In this document: in pieces, positions 20,680 through 30,244 of the stretch
Layout: every line of letters begins with the position of its first letter
Position numbering within the stretch: position 1 is the first letter of the stretch
DNA from: Streptomyces anulatus
GTDB lineage: Bacteria; Actinomycetota; Actinomycetes; Streptomycetales; Streptomycetaceae
Reading direction: 5' to 3'
Length of the DNA: 64,000 nucleotides
Assembly: GCF_014650675.1 (NCBI RefSeq)
Contig: NZ_BMVK01000021.1
Location: 1-64,000, forward strand
Program-made: the position numbers and the translations under genes
Notes under the pieces: generated by a model
Database searches by the model: none
What the model was told of the DNA's origin: nothing
Seen by the model: the letters and a program-made list of their open reading frames with translations, nothing else

Positions 20680-23600
20680 TCAGGCGCGCAGGCGCAGGCC
20701 TCGCGGGGTGGCGAGGAACCCGGCCGCCTCCAGCGTCCGGCCCAGCGGCGAGGTGAGGGAGGAGACGCCGTTCGTCCGCTCCACCGTCACCGTGCCCAGG
20801 GCGCCGGCGCGGGCCGAGGCGGCCAGGGCCTCGGCCGCCGCCCGCAGGGCCGGGGCCTCGGGGTCGGACGGCCAGGCCAGGAGGGTCTTCCCGCCCCGCT
20901 CCATGTAGAGCGTCAGCTCGCCGTCGACGAGGACCACCAGCGCCCCCGCCTTACGGCCCGGCTTGTGTCCGGCGCCGTCCGGGGGCTCGGGCCACGGCAG
21001 GGCCGCGCCGTACGCGTTGGCCGGGTCGGCCGCGGCCAGCACCAGAGCCTGGGGCGCGGTGCCCGGATCCCGGCGGTCGCGGGCCGTGGAGGCCGCCCGC
21101 AGGCGGTCCACCGCGCCGTCCATCGCGAACTGGGCGGCCCCCAGCCCTTCGACCACATAGCCGCGCCGCGCCTGCCCGTTGTCCTCGAAGGCGGCCAGGA
21201 TGCGGTACGTCGCGGAGAAGCCGCCCTCCACCCCTTCGGCCTGCACCGCGCCGCGGGTCACCACGCCGTGCCGGTCGAGGAGGGTACGGGCCAGGGCGTG
21301 GGCACGGTGGGTCGGTTCCGGTTCGACCGGAGGCAGCAGGGACCAGCGGCCCGATACGGTCGGCGGGCCGGTCCGGGACGCGGGGCGGGCCGCTGCGGTG
21401 AGCGAGCCGTAGCGCCCGCGCGGGACGCTGCGCCGGGAGCGGTGGGCGGTGGAGCCCGCCGTCCGTCCCGAGCCCAGGAGCGAACGCAGCGGGGCCAGGG
21501 TGTCGTTGGTGAGCCGCCCGGACCAGGCCAGGTCCCACAGGGCGTCGGCCAGCTGCTGGTCCGTGCAGTCCGGGTGGGTGGTGGCCCGGACCTGGTCGGC
21601 GATCTGTCGGAAGAAGAGGCCGTACCCGCCGGAGAGCGTGGTGAGCGCGGACTCGTGGAGCGCCGACAGCTCCAGCGGATGCGGGGGAGGCAGGAGGAGC
21701 GGCGCGCTGTCGGCGAGGTAGAGGGAGACCCAGCCGTCCTTGCCGGGCAGCGCGCCCGCACCGGCCCAGACGACCTCGCCCGTGGTCGTCAGCTCGTCGA
21801 GCATCGCCGGGGCGTAGCCCATGACGCGGCTCGGCAGGATCAGCTTCTCCAGTGCCGACGCGGGAACGGGTGCGCCCTGAAGCTGCTCGACGGCGCGGGC
21901 CAGCCCGTCGATGCCCCGCAGGCCGTTGGAGCCGAAGTGCTGCCACTGGGGGAGGAAGGAGGCGAGGGCCGCGGGCGGCACCGGCTCCAGCTCCTGGCGG
22001 AGCGCCGCCAGCGAACGACGGCGGAGCCGGCGCAGCACCGTGGCGTCGCACCATTCCTGGCCGATGCCCGCCGGGTGGAACTCGCCCTGGACGGTCCTGC
22101 CGGAGGCCGACAGCCGTTGCAGCGCCCCGTCGGTGACGGCGGTGCCGAGCCCGAAGCGCTCGGCGGCCCTCGCGGCGGTGAACGGGCCGTGGGTCCGCGC
22201 GAAGCGGGCGAGGAGGTCGCCGAGCGGGTCCTTCACCGGCTCGGTGAACGCCTCGGGAACGCCGACGGGAAGCGCGGTGCCCAGGGCGTCGCGCAGCCGG
22301 CCCGCGTCCTCGATCGCCGCCCAGTGATCGGCGCCGGCGATCCGGACCTGGACAGCCCGGCGGGCCGAGGCCAGCTCCGGCGCCCAGGACGGCTCGGCGC
22401 CCCGCTCTGCCAGCTCGGCGTCGGTGAGGGGGCCCAGGACGCGCAGGAGGTCGGCGACCCCCTCGACGTCCTTGATCCGCCGGTCCTCGGTGAGCCACTG
22501 CAGCTCCCGCTCCAGCTCGGTGAGGACCTCGGGGTCGAGCAGTTCGCGCAGCTCCGCCTGGCCCAGCAGCTCGGCGAGCAGATGGGAGTCCAGGGAGAGG
22601 GCGGCGGCGCGCCGTTCGGCGAGCGGCGAGTCGCCCTCGTACAGGAACTGGGCCACGTAACCGAAGAGGAGCGAGCGGGCGAACGGCGAGGGCTCCTGGG
22701 TGGTCACCTCGACCAGCCGGACCCGGCGCGCCTCCAGGTCGCCCATCAGTTCCGTGAGTCCGGGGACGTCGAACACGTCCTGGAGGCATTCGCGGACAGC
22801 CTCCAGAACGATCGGGAACGAGCCGAACTCCGAGGCGACCTGGAGCAGCTGGGAGGCCCGCTGGCGCTGCTGCCAGAGCGGGGTGCGCTTGCCGGGGGAG
22901 CGCCGGGGCAGCAGCAGGGCGCGCGCGGCGCACTCCCGGAACCGGGCGGCGAACAGGGCTGATCCGCCCACCTGGTCGGTGACGATCTGCTGGACCTCGC
23001 CCTGGTCGAAGACGACGTCGGCGGCCGCCACCGGGGGCTGGTCGCTGTCGTACGCCACGGCTCCCGGCGCGGGTCCGCCGTTCCCGGCGTCCGGGGCCCC
23101 CGGGGCGTCGAAATCGAGCAGGTCCAGGCCCATCATGTCCGCGTCGGGCAGCCGCAGCACGATCCCGTCGTCGGCGTGCATGACCTGGGCGTCCATCCCG
23201 TAGCGCTCACCGAGTCGGGCGGAGAGGGCGAGCGCCCAGGGGGCGTGCACCTGGGCGCCGAAGGGGGAGTGCACGACGACCCGCCAGTCGCCCAGCTCGT
23301 CCCGGAACCGCTCGACCAGGATCGTCCGGTCGTCCGGGACGTGGCCGCAGGCCCGGCGCTGCTCGTCCAGGTAGGCCAGGATGTTGTCCGCCGCCCAGGC
23401 GTCGAGCCCCGCGGCCAGCAGGCGCAGCCGGGCGTCCTCGTCGGAGAGCCCGCCGATCTCGCGGAGGAACGCACCCAGGGCCCGCCCGAGCTCCAGGGGG
23501 CGGCCCAGCTGGTCGCCCTTCCAGAACGGCAGCCGGCCCGGGACGCCCGGGGCGGGCGAGACGAGGACCCGGTCCCGGGTGATGTCCTCGATCCGCCAGG

Positions 23601-25374
23601 ACGTGGTGCCCAGGGTGAAGACGTCGCCGACGCGGGACTCGTAGACCATCTCCTCGTCCAGCTCGCCGACCCGGCCGCCGCCCTTCTTCGGGTCGGCCCC
23701 GGCGAGGAAGACCCCGAAGAGTCCCCGGTCGGGAATGGTGCCGCCCGAGGTGACGGCGAGCCGCTGCGCGCCGGGGCGGCCCGTGACCGTACCCCCGACG
23801 CGGTCCCACACCACCCGGGGGCGCAGCTCCGCGAAGGCGTCGGAGGGATAGCGTCCGGCGAGCATGTCGAGCACCGCGGTGAACGCCGACTCGGGGAGCG
23901 AGGCGAACGGGGCGGCCCGCCGCACCAGGGACAGCAGATCGTCGGCCTGCCAGCTGTCCAGGGCCACCATGGCGACGAGCTGCTGTGCCAGGACGTCCAG
24001 TGGGTTGGACGGGACGCGGAGCGCCTCGATGGCCCCCTGGCGCATCCGCTCGGTGACCACGGCGGCCTGCACCAGATCGCCCCGGTACTTCGGGAAGACC
24101 ACCCCGGTGGAGACCGCGCCCACCTGGTGTCCGGCCCGGCCCACCCGCTGCAGGCCGGAGGCGACGGAGGGCGGGGACTCCACCTGGATCACCAGGTCGA
24201 CCGCGCCCATGTCGATGCCCAGCTCCAGGCTGGAGGTGGCCACCACGGCGGGGAGCCGGCCCGCCTTGAGGTCCTCCTCGACCTGGGCCCGCTGCTCCTT
24301 GGAGACCGAGCCGTGGTGGGCGCGGGCCAGCAGGGCGGGAGCACCCCTGCCCGCGCCGGACTGGGCCATGACCTCGGCGGGAGCGTGCGCCTCCGGGAGG
24401 GCGGGGGCCGGGTTGTCGGGGTCGAACGCGGTGCCGGTCGCCCGCTCGTACGCGATCTCGTTCAGCCGGTTGCACAGGCGCTCCGCCAGCCGCCGGGAGT
24501 TGGCGAAGACGATGGTGGAGCGGTGCGACTGCACGAGATCGGCGATGCGCTCCTCGACATGCGGCCAGATCGAGGGCTTGTCCGCCTGGCCGGAATCACC
24601 GTCCGTGGCGGGCGAGCCCCCCAGCTCGCCCAGATCCTCGACCGGGACGACGACCGAGAGGTCGAACTCCTTGGTGGAACGGGGCTGGACGATCTCCACC
24701 TTGCGCTGCGGGGACAGGAAGCGGGCCACCTCGTCGACCGGCCGGACCGTCGCGGACAGGCCGATGCGCCGGGCGGGACGCGTCAGCAGTTCGTCGAGAC
24801 GCTCCAGGGACAGGGCGAGATGGGCGCCGCGTTTCGTCCCGGCGACCGCGTGCACCTCGTCGAGGATCACCGTCTCGACGCCGGCCAGCGCGTCCCGGGC
24901 GGAGGACGTCAGCATCAGGAACAGCGACTCGGGCGTGGTGATCAGAATGTCCGGCGGCCTGGTCACCATGGAACGCCGCTCGGCGGGCGGGGTGTCCCCG
25001 GACCGGATGCCGACCCGCACCTCCGGCTCCGGCAGGCCCAGGCGCACCGACTCCTGGCGGATGCCGGTCAGCGGCGAGCGGAGGTTGCGCTCGACATCGA
25101 CCGCGAGGGCCTTGAGCGGGGACACGTACAGCACGCGGCAGCGCTTCTTCGCGTCGGCGGGCGGCGGCTCGGCCGCCAGCCGGTCCAGCGAGGCGAGGAA
25201 GGCGGCCAGCGTCTTACCGGAACCGGTCGGCGCGACGACCAGGACGTCGCTGCCCTCGCCGATGGCCCGCCAGGCGCCCTCCTGCGCCGCGGTGGGCGCG
25301 CTGAAGGCCCCGGCGAACCAGCTGCGGGTCGCGGGCGAGAACGCTTCGAGCGCGGATCCGGTCATGCTCCCCAT
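20680..25374 (-). CDS. lhr: Lhr-type ATP-dependent superfamily 2 helicase
   Basis: A very large DNA repair helicase (1,564 residues). Motifs in order: APTGSGKTLAAF (Walker A, near residue 50), YVSPLKALAVD (Ia), TTPESLF, DEVHAVAGTKRG (Walker B, DEVH), LSATV (III), FANSRRLAERL (IV), TSSLELGIDMG (V) and QRVGRAGHQ (VI). The Lhr-core winged-helix region follows, then a long C-terminal domain of unknown role. In mycobacteria Lhr is a 3'-5' translocase induced by DNA damage (established). An in-frame extension toward 26787 runs antisense to the AraC and azlC genes and is rejected. ATG 25374 (GGGGT upstream) and ATG 25365 are both possible. Confidence 0.93.
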   Translation of the reverse strand: MGSMTGSALEAFSPATRSWFAGAFSAPTAAQEGAWRAIGEGSDVLVVAPTGSGKTLAAFLASLDRLAAEPPPADAKKRCRVLYVSPLKALAVDVERNLRSPLTGIRQESVRLGLPEPEVRVGIRSGDTPPAERRSMVTRPPDILITTPESLFLMLTSSARDALAGVETVILDEVHAVAGTKRGAHLALSLERLDELLTRPARRIGLSATVRPVDEVARFLSPQRKVEIVQPRSTKEFDLSVVVPVEDLGELGGSPATDGDSGQADKPSIWPHVEERIADLVQSHRSTIVFANSRRLAERLCNRLNEIAYERATGTAFDPDNPAPALPEAHAPAEVMAQSGAGRGAPALLARAHHGSVSKEQRAQVEEDLKAGRLPAVVATSSLELGIDMGAVDLVIQVESPPSVASGLQRVGRAGHQVGAVSTGVVFPKYRGDLVQAAVVTERMRQGAIEALRVPSNPLDVLAQQLVAMVALDSWQADDLLSLVRRAAPFASLPESAFTAVLDMLAGRYPSDAFAELRPRVVWDRVGGTVTGRPGAQRLAVTSGGTIPDRGLFGVFLAGADPKKGGGRVGELDEEMVYESRVGDVFTLGTTSWRIEDITRDRVLVSPAPGVPGRLPFWKGDQLGRPLELGRALGAFLREIGGLSDEDARLRLLAAGLDAWAADNILAYLDEQRRACGHVPDDRTILVERFRDELGDWRVVVHSPFGAQVHAPWALALSARLGERYGMDAQVMHADDGIVLRLPDADMMGLDLLDFDAPGAPDAGNGGPAPGAVAYDSDQPPVAAADVVFDQGEVQQIVTDQVGGSALFAARFRECAARALLLPRRSPGKRTPLWQQRQRASQLLQVASEFGSFPIVLEAVRECLQDVFDVPGLTELMGDLEARRVRLVEVTTQEPSPFARSLLFGYVAQFLYEGDSPLAERRAAALSLDSHLLAELLGQAELRELLDPEVLTELERELQWLTEDRRIKDVEGVADLLRVLGPLTDAELAERGAEPSWAPELASARRAVQVRIAGADHWAAIEDAGRLRDALGTALPVGVPEAFTEPVKDPLGDLLARFARTHGPFTAARAAERFGLGTAVTDGALQRLSASGRTVQGEFHPAGIGQEWCDATVLRRLRRRSLAALRQELEPVPPAALASFLPQWQHFGSNGLRGIDGLARAVEQLQGAPVPASALEKLILPSRVMGYAPAMLDELTTTGEVVWAGAGALPGKDGWVSLYLADSAPLLLPPPHPLELSALHESALTTLSGGYGLFFRQIADQVRATTHPDCTDQQLADALWDLAWSGRLTNDTLAPLRSLLGSGRTAGSTAHRSRRSVPRGRYGSLTAAARPASRTGPPTVSGRWSLLPPVEPEPTHRAHALARTLLDRHGVVTRGAVQAEGVEGGFSATYRILAAFEDNGQARRGYVVEGLGAAQFAMDGAVDRLRAASTARDRRDPGTAPQALVLAAADPANAYGAALPWPEPPDGAGHKPGRKAGALVVLVDGELTLYMERGGKTLLAWPSDPEAPALRAAAEALAASARAGALGTVTVERTNGVSSLTSPLGRTLEAAGFLATPRGLRLRA

Positions 25375-25467
25375 CGTGCACCCCGGCACTGACAACGGGC
25401 CGGTGACACCGCCCGCGGTGGCCGGCTCAGCCGGTGGCGCACGACCGGGACCTGCGAGAATGGCCCC

Positions 25468-26316
25468 ATGACGGGAGCGGACGGCACGGAGGAATGGGCA
25501 CGGCACTGGCAGTACGCCGCGCTGCCCGACCTCGATCTGCTGCGCGCCCGGTACGTCCGCCACACCTTCCCCCGGCACAGCCACGAGGGCTATGTCTTCG
25601 GCGCCGTCACCGGTGGGGTGGAGGACGTGGGGCTGCCGGGCGGCACGGTCCACGCCCTCCCCGGAACCGTCGTCATGATCAACCCGGAGGTGCCGCACAC
25701 CGCCCGCTCCGGGGCGCCCGAGGGCTGGGCGTACGCCACGCTCTACCCGTCGGCCCAGGTCGTCAACGACATCGCGGCCGAGGTGACGTCCCTGCGCGGC
25801 ACGGTCGGCTTCGCCGAGACCCGGGTGACCGACCCCCACGCCTCCCACCTGATCACCGAGGTGCACCGGGCGGCGGAGGAGGGCAACGCGCTGGCCGCCG
25901 ACAGCCTGCTGCGGGTCCTGGTCACCCGGCTCCTCAGCCGGCACGGCAGCCCGTTGCCCGGACTGGCCGCGCACGCCGGGGGTGCCCGGAACGCCGTGCG
26001 CGCCCGCGCCGCGCTGGAGGAGCGCATGGCCGCGCCGCCCACGCTGGAGACGCTCGCCGCCGAGCTGGGCACCGGTCCGTTCGCGCTGCTGAGAGCCTTC
26101 AAGAAGGAGTACGGGATGCCGCCCCACACGTGGCTCACCGATGCCCGGGTGCGCAGGGCCCGCCGGATGCTCGACGCCGGTGTCGCGCCCGCCGAGGCCG
26201 CGACCGCCGTCGGCTTCACGGACCAGCCGCACCTCAATCGCCATTTCACCCGGATCGTCGGTGTGCCGCCCGGGGCCTACCAGCGCGAGCGCGGAGTGCC
26301 GCGGTCGGACCGGTGA
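25468..26316 (+). CDS. AraC family transcriptional regulator
   Basis: A 282-residue regulator. The N-terminal cupin (AraC_binding) starts near residue 25 (HTFPRHSHEGYVFGAVTGG, VVMINPEVPHTA). The C-terminal double HTH (about 185-280) includes LAAELGTGPFALLRAFKKEYGMPPHTWL and AATAVGFTDQPHLNRHFTRIVGVPPGAYQ. It lies 66-75 bp upstream of azlCD in the same direction and divergent from lhr. This arrangement is typical for a regulator of an AzlCD exporter, so branched-chain or related amino acids may be its signal (inference). Confidence 0.9.
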   Translation: MTGADGTEEWARHWQYAALPDLDLLRARYVRHTFPRHSHEGYVFGAVTGGVEDVGLPGGTVHALPGTVVMINPEVPHTARSGAPEGWAYATLYPSAQVVNDIAAEVTSLRGTVGFAETRVTDPHASHLITEVHRAAEEGNALAADSLLRVLVTRLLSRHGSPLPGLAAHAGGARNAVRARAALEERMAAPPTLETLAAELGTGPFALLRAFKKEYGMPPHTWLTDARVRRARRMLDAGVAPAEAATAVGFTDQPHLNRHFTRIVGVPPGAYQRERGVPRSDR

Positions 26317-26391
26317 GGGTGCGAGACCGTACCGGCGGGTGCGCAAGAACGTACAAGACCCGGACCGAACGATCCCCGTAGCGTGCCGGGC

Positions 26392-27216
26392 GTGGCAGAA
26401 CAGACAGCACCCCCAGAGAGCACTGGCCCGCCCGGCGCCGTCTCCGCCGGTCCGCCCGGCCCGGCGGCCGAGGCCCGGCCGGACAAGCCGGACGCGGCCG
26501 TCGTCCGGGACGCGCTCGGCGTCGGCATCGCCGTCGGCCTCTCCGGCTTCGCCTTCGGCGTCACCTCCGCCGGCTCCGGCCTCAGCCTGTTGCAGACCTG
26601 CGTCCTGAGTCTTCTCGTCTTCACCGGCGCCTCGCAGTTCGCCCTGGTCGGCGCGCTGGCCGCGGGCGGCAACCCGTACACCGCGGCGGCCGGGGCGTTC
26701 TTCCTGGGCGTCCGGAACGCGTTCTACGGTCTGCGGCTCTCCCAGCTGCTCGCCCTTCCCCGTGCGGTACGCCCCTTCGCCGCCCACTGGGTCATCGACG
26801 AGACGACCGCGGTCACCCTGCCGCAGCCCACCCGGCGGGCCGCGCGCATCGGCTTCACGGTCACCGGACTCACCCTGTACGTGCTGTGGAACCTCACCAC
26901 CCTGGTGGGCGCCCTGGGCGCCGAGGCGCTGGGCGACACCGACGCGTGGGGCCTGGACGCGGCGAGTCCCGCGGTGTTCCTCGCGCTGCTCGCGCCGATG
27001 CTCAAGAGCACCACCGAACGTGTCACGGCGGGGCTGGCCGTCCTGCTGGCCCTGACGCTGCTGCCCGTACTGCCGGCGGGTGTCCCCGTCCTGCTGTCGG
27101 CGCTCGCGGCGCCCGTCGTCCTCTTCCTCATGGGGCGGACGAAGCGGGGACCGAACGCCGGAAACGCCGCGGACGGCTCGGCGACACAGCGGAAGAAGGG
27201 TGAGCGGCGCTCATGA
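26392..27216 (+). CDS. azlC: AzlC family amino-acid exporter, large subunit
   Basis: A membrane protein of about 274 residues with a 40-residue polar N-terminus. Membrane helices carry the AzlC signature: GVGIAVGLSGFAFGVTSAGSGLSLLQTCVLSLLVFTGASQFA, FFLGVRNAFYGLRLSQLL and HWVIDETTAV. With AzlD it exports branched-chain amino acids or analogues. GTG 26383 is an alternative start; neither has a clear ribosome-binding site. The stop overlaps the azlD start (ATGA). Confidence 0.9.
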   Translation: MAEQTAPPESTGPPGAVSAGPPGPAAEARPDKPDAAVVRDALGVGIAVGLSGFAFGVTSAGSGLSLLQTCVLSLLVFTGASQFALVGALAAGGNPYTAAAGAFFLGVRNAFYGLRLSQLLALPRAVRPFAAHWVIDETTAVTLPQPTRRAARIGFTVTGLTLYVLWNLTTLVGALGAEALGDTDAWGLDAASPAVFLALLAPMLKSTTERVTAGLAVLLALTLLPVLPAGVPVLLSALAAPVVLFLMGRTKRGPNAGNAADGSATQRKKGERRS

Positions 27217-27518
27217 ACGTCTGGATTGCCATCGGACTGACCGTGGCGGGCTGCTACCTCGCCAAACTCCTGGGCCTGCTGGTGCCCGCGGGCGTGCTGG
27301 AGCGACCGCTCGTCCAGCGGATGGCCGCCCTGCTGCCCGTGGCGCTGCTGGCGGCTCTCACCGCGCAGCAGACCTTCGGCGACGGCCAGCAGCTCGTCCT
27401 CGACGCCCGTGCCGCCGGTCTCGGAGCGGCGGCACTCGCCCTGGTCCTTCGCGCTCCCTTCCTGGTCGTCGTCGGCGCGGGCGTTCTGGTCACGGCGGGC
27501 GTACGCGCGCTGGCCTGA
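27213..27518 (+). CDS. azlD: AzlD family amino-acid exporter, small subunit
   Basis: A 101-residue protein with three or four membrane helices (IAIGLTVAGCYLAKLLGLLVP, LLPVALLAALTAQQTF, GAAALALVLRAPFLVVVGAGVLVTAGVRAL). This is the usual AzlD length. ATGA overlap with azlC implies coupled translation and a 1:1 complex. Confidence 0.9.
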   Translation: MNVWIAIGLTVAGCYLAKLLGLLVPAGVLERPLVQRMAALLPVALLAALTAQQTFGDGQQLVLDARAAGLGAAALALVLRAPFLVVVGAGVLVTAGVRALA

Positions 27519-27569
27519 GAATCGGGTACCTGGCGGCGCAGCCGCGGGGTGGGCCCGCCGGATACGCGG

Positions 27570-28484
27570 TCAGCCCAGCGGACGACCGTACGAGCGGAGC
27601 GTCCCCAAGGCCCTGAGCGTCACCAGGGGGCGCCCCTCCAGCGCGGTTCCCGGTGCCCACTGACGCCAGGTCACGGGCCATCCGCCGTCGTCCTGCTGCT
27701 CGGCGGCCAGGTGGTCGAGCGAGCGCTCCAGCTCCTCGTCCGTGAACCAGCGGCGGGCCAGGGATCCGGGTGTACGGGCGTAGTCGTGCGGGAAGTGGTG
27801 CTCGCCCGGTGCGTAGCCCGTCGCCACCGGGTACTCCGCCCGTCTGGAGGGATCGAGCACCGCGAGGCGTTGTTCGCGCACCAGACGGCCGAGCCGGTCG
27901 GCCGCCGCCTCGGCGCGGGCCCGGTCGGGGGCGCCGTCCAGGAAGGCGACCGCGGCCTCGACCTCGTAGGGATGGGACTGCTCCAGAGCCTCGACGGCAC
28001 TCCAGCAGAAGTCCGTCGCCCGGAACAGCCAGGCGTGCCATACCTGATTGCCGTGCAGCAGCCCGACGACCGGGCCGGTCGCGAGCAGCTCCGCCGGCGG
28101 GTTGTCCACGATCGGAATGAACGGTGCCGCGGGATAGCCGCGCTGCGTGGGAAGCAGGGCGGGCAATGCGCCTTCTTTGGTTGACACATCGGTCAGATAG
28201 CGACAGATCCGTTCGACGCGCTGTCCGTCGCAGCGGCCGATCGAATCAAGAACGCTCAGCGCGTGGGCGGTGTGCAACGGCTGGCTGACCGGACCCCGGA
28301 GGTCGGGTTCCAGCGCGTGACCGTAGCCGCCGTCCTCGTTCAGATAGGCGGAGAGGGCCGTCTCGACGGTGTCGGGATCTCCGCCCAGGAAGCCATGCGC
28401 GAACCTCCGCTGTTCGAGGACTCGGGCCGTGAGCCAGATGAACTGCTCGGCGCGGGCGAGGGTGTTTGCTCCGGTTCCAGCCAT
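27570..28484 (-). CDS. Conserved protein with prenyltransferase/squalene-cyclase-like alpha/alpha toroid features
   Basis: A 304-residue soluble protein with no confident family name. Repeated QW-like motifs are visible: LNEDGGYGHALEPD near residue 50 and AEQQDDGGWPVTWRQWAPG near 265, with helical repeats between. This pattern occurs in alpha/alpha-barrel proteins of the terpenoid cyclase/prenyltransferase superfamily. No DxDD or zinc site of an active cyclase or prenyltransferase is evident, so catalysis is unproven. It is convergent with azlD and divergent from the DUF3046 gene. Confidence 0.75.
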   Translation of the reverse strand: MAGTGANTLARAEQFIWLTARVLEQRRFAHGFLGGDPDTVETALSAYLNEDGGYGHALEPDLRGPVSQPLHTAHALSVLDSIGRCDGQRVERICRYLTDVSTKEGALPALLPTQRGYPAAPFIPIVDNPPAELLATGPVVGLLHGNQVWHAWLFRATDFCWSAVEALEQSHPYEVEAAVAFLDGAPDRARAEAAADRLGRLVREQRLAVLDPSRRAEYPVATGYAPGEHHFPHDYARTPGSLARRWFTDEELERSLDHLAAEQQDDGGWPVTWRQWAPGTALEGRPLVTLRALGTLRSYGRPLG

Positions 28485-28563
28485 GGACCGACCGTAGAGG
28501 GGAAAGAAGCCCGGCAGGTGCCGGGCGGACCGGCTGCACTCTCAGGAGCGGGATACTGGTGGC

Positions 28564-28758
28564 ATGCGGTTGACGATTTTCTGGGAGCGGATGGCCGACC
28601 ACTTCGGTGCGGCGTACGCGGACTCCTTCGCCCGTGACCATGTGATGGCCGAACTCGGCGGCCGCACGGTGCACCAGGCCCTGGACGCGGGCTGGGACGC
28701 CAAGGACGTCTGGCGCCGGGTCTGCACGGCCATGGACGTCCCGGCCGACAAGCGTTGA
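28564..28758 (+). CDS. DUF3046 domain protein
   Basis: A 64-residue protein matching the actinobacterial DUF3046 pattern: FWERMADHFG, SFARDHVMAELGGRTVHQALDAG and DVWRRVC. Its function is unknown. It is often found close to recA in actinobacteria; here recA is about 2.7 kb downstream. A -10-like gatact lies 11 bases before the ATG. Confidence 0.88.
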   Translation: MRLTIFWERMADHFGAAYADSFARDHVMAELGGRTVHQALDAGWDAKDVWRRVCTAMDVPADKR

Positions 28759-28879
28759 AGCCCGTGCGTGTACCGGCGGACGGGCACTGAAGCCGTGCGC
28801 GTACTGGCGGACGGGCACTGAAGCCGTGCGCGTACTGGCGGACGGGAGCTGAACCCGTGCGCGTCCGGTGGACAACGGC
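28756..28879. repeat. Four degenerate 30-32-bp tandem repeats after the DUF3046 gene
   Basis: Units at 28756-28787, 28788-28818, 28819-28849 and 28850-28879 share tgaagccgtgcgcgtactgg-type cores. The first unit starts on the stop codon of the DUF3046 gene, and each later unit carries the same tga. This suggests duplication of the gene's 3' end. Copies 2 and 3 are nearly identical. Confidence 0.85.
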
Positions 28880-28892
28880 TGAACGCCGCTGA

Positions 28893-28915
28893 TCCCGTTC
28901 GGGGCGGGAACGGGA
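28893..28915 (+). terminator. Possible terminator hairpin after the repeat array
   Basis: tcccgttc (28893-28900) pairs with gaacggga (28908-28915) around a 7-base loop, downstream of the DUF3046 gene and its repeats. Confidence 0.5.
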
Positions 28916-28975
28916 CCGGAAGGGGCGACTCGGGGCGGGGGGCCGGTGGCCGGCGGCATAGGCCAGACTTGTCCC

Positions 28976-30244
28976 GTGTCATCGACAGACGAGACCGCCC
29001 CGGCCCAGCCGTCCGCCGCCCCGCCCGCCCCGCCGGCCGCGCCACCCGCGCCGCCCTCCGGCGCCGGTGGGGTCCGCATGCCCGGCTGGCTGCCGCGCGC
29101 GATGGCGCTGGCCCTGGCGCTCTACGCCTGCTTCCAGCTCGGCAGCTGGGCGTTCGACCAGCTCATCGGGCTGCTGACGAACGTGTTGATCGCGTTCTTC
29201 CTCGCGCTCGCCATCGAGCCCGCGGTCGGCCGGATGGCGGGTCGCGGCATGCGCCGAGGGCTGGCCACGTTCCTCGTCTTCCTCGGCCTGATGATCTTCG
29301 GCGTCGGATTCGTGGTGCTGTTGGGGTCGATGCTCGCGGGCCAGATCGTCGACATGGTCGACGAGTTCCCCAAGTACATCGACTCGGTGATCAACTGGGT
29401 AAACCAGACCTTCCACACCGAACTCTCCCGGGTCGAGGTCCAGGACAGCCTGCTGCACTCCGACTGGCTGCAGAAGTACGTCCAGAACAGCGCCACCGGA
29501 GTGCTCGACGTCTCCACGACGGTCCTCGGCGGGCTGTTCCGGCTGTTGACGATCTTCCTGTTCTCCTTCTACTTCGCGGCCGACGGTCCCCGGCTCCGCC
29601 GCGCCCTGTGCTCCGTCCTGCCGCCGGCCCGGCAGACCGAGGTGCTGCGCGCCTGGGAGATCGCGGTCGACAAGACCGGCGGATACATCTACTCGCGCGG
29701 TCTGATGGCGTTGATCTCCGGTGCCGCGCACTACGTCCTGCTGGTGATCCTCGGGGTGCCCTACGCCCCGGCACTCGCCGTCTGGGTCGGACTCGTCTCG
29801 CAGTTCATCCCCACCATCGGCACGTATCTCGCGGGCGCGCTGCCCATGCTGATCGCCTTCACGGTCGATCCCTGGTACGCGCTGTGGGTGCTCGGGTTCG
29901 TCGTGATCTACCAACAGTTCGAGAACTACGTGCTCCAGCCCAAGCTGACCGCGAAGACCGTCGACATCCACCCCGCGGTCGCCTTCGGGTCGGTCATCGC
30001 CGGCACGGCCCTGCTCGGCGCGGTCGGCGCGCTGGTCGCCATTCCCGCCATCGCCACGCTCCAGGCGTTCCTCGGCGCCTATGTGAAGCGGTACGACGTC
30101 ACCGACGACCCACGCGTGCACGGGGGGAGCAGCCGAGCGCCCGGGAGGCCGTTGCCGTCACGGATACGGCGTCTGGTGAACGGCCCCCGGGCCGCCGGAC
30201 GCGGCGGCACGGAGGGCACGCCGGACGGGCCGCCTCAGCGGTAG
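28976..30244 (+). CDS. AI-2E family (PerM-like) membrane transporter
   Basis: A membrane protein of about 422 residues. A Pro/Ala-rich cytosolic N-terminus (about 30 residues) precedes six to eight membrane helices (LLTNVLIAFFLALAIEPAVGRM, FLVFLGLMIFGVGFVVLLGSML, LLTIFLFSFYFAADG, SQFIPTIGTYLAGALPMLIAF). The conserved TxTxxxxP-like VGLVSQFIPTIGTYLAG region marks the family. Substrates differ between members; Na+/H+ antiport and signal export are both described. GTG 28946 is an alternative start. The last 10 bases overlap the convergent SDR gene. Confidence 0.88.
   Translation: MSSTDETAPAQPSAAPPAPPAAPPAPPSGAGGVRMPGWLPRAMALALALYACFQLGSWAFDQLIGLLTNVLIAFFLALAIEPAVGRMAGRGMRRGLATFLVFLGLMIFGVGFVVLLGSMLAGQIVDMVDEFPKYIDSVINWVNQTFHTELSRVEVQDSLLHSDWLQKYVQNSATGVLDVSTTVLGGLFRLLTIFLFSFYFAADGPRLRRALCSVLPPARQTEVLRAWEIAVDKTGGYIYSRGLMALISGAAHYVLLVILGVPYAPALAVWVGLVSQFIPTIGTYLAGALPMLIAFTVDPWYALWVLGFVVIYQQFENYVLQPKLTAKTVDIHPAVAFGSVIAGTALLGAVGALVAIPAIATLQAFLGAYVKRYDVTDDPRVHGGSSRAPGRPLPSRIRRLVNGPRAAGRGGTEGTPDGPPQR

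Noticed and set aside
25375..26787. Long N-terminal extension of the Lhr frame
   Set aside because: It runs antisense through the AraC and azlC genes and has no family resemblance before the MGSMTGSALEAF start.
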